NCBI GenBank assembly: GCA_026874595.1
Contig: CM049306.1
Coordinates: 41,354,019-41,418,018 of the forward strand
Direction: 5' to 3'
Source: Sipunculus nudus
Lineage: Eukaryota > Annelida > Sipuncula > Golfingiida > Sipunculidae
Length of the DNA stretch: 64,000 bases
The number at the start of each line of letters is the position of its first letter. The stretch's first letter is position 1. Shown here in pieces: positions 59,991 through 64,000 of the stretch. The position numbers were made by a program, and so were the translations under genes. Below the pieces are notes generated by a model. That model did not search any database. It was not told where the DNA came from and saw nothing but the letters and a program-made list of their open reading frames with translations.

Positions 59991-62620
59991 CTACATACAG
60001 CATAGCCCAGTAATAGTGAATAGTGAATTTTGCCATTTGTTGCGAACAGGAAAGTAGTAGTGGTAGGTGATTTAGGTCAAATGATATGTATGGGAATCCG
60101 GGTTCAAATTAAGATGAAAGAACATTAGGAATTTTTTACCTTTTTTTTGTTGGAGAGGATGTGGTTAATGGATGAGGTTAAATCTATATGTACTGTATTA
60201 TGCTGTGTGTGTCATGGGTTAGAAACTGTCAACAATGTATATCAGAATCAATTAATTCTAACAATGACCTGTTTTATCAGTTAAACAGACATTGGTTTTA
60301 TTTTTGTTTCTAGTTATAAATATAGACAAGGTGCTTTAAACTTTTACATTGATTATGAACATCAGTATAAATTGGGAGAGAATGTTTTGCACTAATGTGT
60401 ATCCTTGTTGTTATAATTGATAGGTTTTATAATGAATTAAGTAGGTTTGGTTATAATGCATGTGTTTATGCCAGATTAATTGTTCTACGATTGCAAGGAA
60501 TATATGAATATGTACCATCATATATTGCCAGGACATTACATTGTTGGTGAATAATACACACACACACATATATATATATGGTTGCATGCACAAGAAACAC
60601 ACTAACTGAACCTACAAAAAATATACCTCTCTATACTCAGCTATGTTCTAGTGTGATCTCTTTATCAGCTTTATCAGGCAGAATATATAAATATGGCATG
60701 TTAGTGTGTTAATGTACTGAATTTTATTTATTCATATTTTCATTGTTAGGATGAAGCATGAATTAGGACCAGTGAGTTGGGTCCAGTCATTGGCTTATGG
60801 TTGTGTCTTTTAATATTTGATATGTTTCAGAATTGAATTTGAAAACTGAACAGTCATATATATATATAATACATTGTTGTGCACAAGGCCAGGCTCTCCT
60901 GTTCTTCAGCAGGCAGTTCGATCAGTGACGCCTTTACTGAAGTCACCAGTATAACTTTGAAAAGGGCCTATTCCTAAATCTGAGGTCCATTGAATAAAGA
61001 TTTTCCTTGGACCTTTTTTTAAAAATGAGCCCAAAAGCACCAATCCCACATTACAAAGGCTGTCATTTTTGTTTATATCCATGTTTATTACAAAATGGCA
61101 GCTAGTTTAAACCTAAACAAGTCAGAAAAGGAGATCCTCGGGTACATCAGTTGAACAAATGAGTTAGCAAATGACAAATGTTCTTCATATATTCTCACCA
61201 CCAACAACTTGTGGTAGATTGTATATAATATTAAGGGTGTATTCTCTATATTATTTGAACACTGTGCCACAATTACATGTGGCACTGCAACTTATAAACC
61301 CTTTATGCACTTGAGGTGATGAGGAATTAATAAAATGTACTGTATTATCAGTAGCTTGTATTAGCAAAACATTCATTTGGTTTGGGGAAATTATAAAATA
61401 TATTGGACTTGCTAAAAATAGTCTTTTTTAGAGGTTTACTAGACAGGTTCCATGCACTGTATTTAAACCTAATAATTATCATTAGTGTCACAAATTTAAT
61501 CACCCATTTGATTTGAAACTACACTAAAAAGGCATTTGGAATGGTATGCAAATTGTATTATGTCATGTTACTTACCACCTTAATATCATGCATTTATTTA
61601 TGAATAATTATTCTGAAATTGTAATATAGAAGTATATACCCTCGCAATTGTCATATCAATTTTTCCATAATCCCAATTCATATAAAGGATAGTTTAATTC
61701 AGCTGTAACATTTAATAAATGAATCATGACATCACATAACAGACATTATACAGTAAAAGCTGATTAACCGGACCATATCATATGCAAGACCAGCCAAAGT
61801 GTTCATTTTAGAAGGATGTCCATGTCAACGGGATGCATGCCAGGCAAGTAAACTGAATCCATCATGGATTGTCCTTCTGTGGAAAGATTCTTTAGTGTTT
61901 TGGCTTGCAGACATGCTTTCAGCTTACCTGCTTATTGACTCTTGTAACTGGGGAGAGGAATCTTAACAAAACACATCCAGTTTAGTGGCTTAAGTGAAAG
62001 CATCTTTGTTGTTGGAAGATTGGACCAGAGTAAGCTGGGTCCAACACAGAGGTGTTCTCTTCCTCCAGAGAATGGCTGTAGGCCTACTCTGTCAACTCCG
62101 TTCTTACAGCAGCATGGACTTTTATCACTTAGTCAAGGTAAAGTTTCCCATATTGTTATCAGAATGAGTGTCCTGTATGATGGGAGTTATTTACATTTGC
62201 AAAACAACTCTTAAATTCGTGGGGCCTATGACAAACTTTTTGTCTTTATTAATAAAAAAAAGGTTTATACATAGCTTTACTATAAGCAGTCTTCAAAACT
62301 CCAAAAGCATTATTATAACCATGAGATCAAATGCCCTCTGATGTATGGCGTCTTTTATATCATGAGGTACAAATTATTGTAATTAATAGTAGTCATTTTA
62401 GTGGAGTGGTCATGTTATCAGGAGATTCCATATAAGGATTTACTTTAGATTCACACCAGATCCCAAAAAGTGGTCACATCAGTTGGGTGGTCATGTTAGC
62501 AGGGTGGTCATCAGGCAGGTTCTCATTGTACTTTATACTTCAGAGTTACTCTCTTGCTCTGCTTCAGTCTGCACTGCACTTACTGTATGCTTTCTCAGTA
62601 TGCCTTAGAGCACGCCTATA
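59991..62620. other. Intergenic sequence, no gene recognised
   Basis: AT-rich sequence with only short ORFs and a small CA/TA microsatellite near 60560. At about 61755 CAGTAAAAGCTGATTAACCG resembles a Tc1/pogo-type terminal repeat, but a matching far end was not found. Confidence 0.4.
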
Positions 62621-62624
62621 TATA

Positions 62625-62795
62625 CAGTGAAATCTCAACATTACGATCATTGATGGGACATCAGTATTGTGGTTGCATTTTGAGGTGGTCATATAAGTGA
62701 GGTCTCATATAAAGAGCAAAAAAGGACCATGAACTTGTGTTTGTTTAATTTGAGGTGGTCGCTAATTAGAGATGGTCTTAGGTGAGGTTTTACTG
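62625..62795. mobile_element. 171-bp MITE, copy 2
   Basis: Ends CAGTGAAATCTC and GAGGTTTTACTG form an 11-12 bp inverted repeat with one mismatch, flanked by TA on both sides. The interior matches copy 1 at 52585 (GGTTGCATTTTGAGGTGGTC, then AAAGAGCAAAAAAGGACCAT). It has no coding capacity and would depend on a Tc1/mariner-type transposase. Beyond it, to 64000, nothing was recognised. Confidence 0.85.
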
Positions 62796-64000
62796 TATAT
62801 ACTTCACAGGTCTTCAATACACTGGTGGTGCTTAATCCGGTTTTAATCTCCAGATTGGTCCACGGTGGTAGTTTAAAATGTGACCAAAGGGCTGTCTGAC
62901 ATAGAGTAGGAGTTGATACTAGTGTCTCATTAGTGCTTGTCACAGTGTCTCTAAATTAATTGATTATCTCCACAAAATATTCCAAAATTGAGTAAAATGG
63001 TTATTGCTCAATATTTGTACCCAAATCGGACATTAATTATTGGAAAGGTGCAAAGGGATAAAAAGCACAAAATATTGTTTATAATCCTGATTATTATAAT
63101 CAGATCAATTTATGGCAAGACACCTTAGAGTAATATAATATATATATCTTGATTGATTGCTTCCAAAGATTTCCCAAATTTCTTATCAATAAAACAAACC
63201 ATACAAATAAAGAATAGACAACACCAACACATTTGCTATTTCTGAAGAGGGCTGCTTAGGTTGTGTTTGGCAATGGTATTTCTCATTAAATAGAACACAT
63301 CTTAATAAACAGACAGTGATTAGAAAAGCTTAGATTAAAATATTTTAAACGTTGCGTCCCTTGTTACTATATCAGCACTGAGTCAACAAGATCTTATTAA
63401 TAGATTCACTTTGTTAAGTTGCAAATGAACTGAAAGATCCACTTTGTTAAGTTGCAATTGACCTAAAAGATGTAATCCTGACATATTTACTCTCCAAAGC
63501 ATCTCTGATCTTATTGATATGTTTAAGTACATGTATCACTATAGTATGTATAGTTGGCGAATGTCTGCTCTTTTAGGTTTGTCAATATGAATCACTTTGT
63601 CATAAAACAGCTGTAGAGACCCTCGGAGAACCCCCCTTTATTTGAATTTAGGATAAAATGTAAATACAGACTGTTGATTTGCCCTAAAAATGCTTGCGAT
63701 ATTAACTATAGAATAATCAGAGTTTTATTAATTGTTAAATAATAAGCATTTGTATTAATAATAGAACCAAGACAGTACTTTTTAGCATTCCAGTTAACAT
63801 TTCAGATAACGTGCCATTTTACGCTGCATATATATGGCACAACATACTTTTATCAAGCCTAATATAATGTATAATATTCTACTTGAAATGATTAGAGAAA
63901 AGGATTTGTTCCTGCTTCATTTCATGCAAAGTTTGAGTCCACAGAGGCATAGAAGTGCATAAATACATGTGTATGTAGGTATATGTGTATATATAAGAAC

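Overview
The window is animal (eukaryotic) nuclear DNA: AT-rich, with spliced genes, long introns, many (AT)n and poly-G tracts and dense non-autonomous repeats. Two real protein genes can be reconstructed by joining exons at consensus splice sites. The proteins are ordinary bilaterian ones, and the repeat types (tandem-core elements ending in TTTTTAGCTCA plus CCGTCCGTCCGTT, and small GGGGCGGATC-type inverted-repeat elements) make a marine mollusc or a related lophotrochozoan most likely. That placement is inference. No bacterial, viral or CRISPR content was seen.

Layout. (1) 1-7442, minus strand: nine exons of an SLC23-family nucleobase/ascorbate transporter, 478 codons from the start ATG, with the C-terminus cut off by the left window edge. 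All exon phases agree. One intron appears to use a GC donor, and several normally invariant family residues are replaced. (2) 7443-23100: gene-free. It holds a diverged direct duplication (copy A about 8637-14605, copy B about 16429-20600). Each copy carries its own later insertion: 2.5 kb in A and a 695-bp target-site-duplicating element in B. A 122-bp MITE and a 145-bp tandem repeat lie between the copies. (3) 23107-28494: a 5.4-kb minisatellite built from a 22-bp unit (itself two 11-bp halves) with nested 172-, 321- and 1138-bp higher-order periods. Its + strand is open in all frames because the unit has no stop codon, which explains a series of long but probably non-coding ORFs. (4) 28495-32740: non-repetitive DNA, a second degraded patch of the same minisatellite, and one unexplained 182-codon ORF on the minus strand. 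(5) 32746-57335, plus strand: a complete pantothenate kinase (PANK1/2/3 or fumble type) gene with two alternative coding first exons (35796-35865 and 40744-40786) that both splice in phase to six common exons. The product is 399 or 390 aa. A full CRE and a TATA box at 32746-32776 form a candidate upstream promoter. Its introns carry a second copy of the 695-bp element, a 1.09-kb pogo/Tigger-like element and other MITEs. (6) 57336-64000: 3' flank with a dyad-rich tandem repeat, a tRNA-like SINE remnant and another MITE copy.

The two genes are divergently oriented, about 28 kb apart, and show no obvious functional link beyond both dealing with small-molecule or vitamin metabolism. I found no evidence of a new multi-gene system. 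The most unusual items are the altered SLC23 binding-site residues, the hierarchical 22-bp satellite, and the 695-bp element caught with its empty site.
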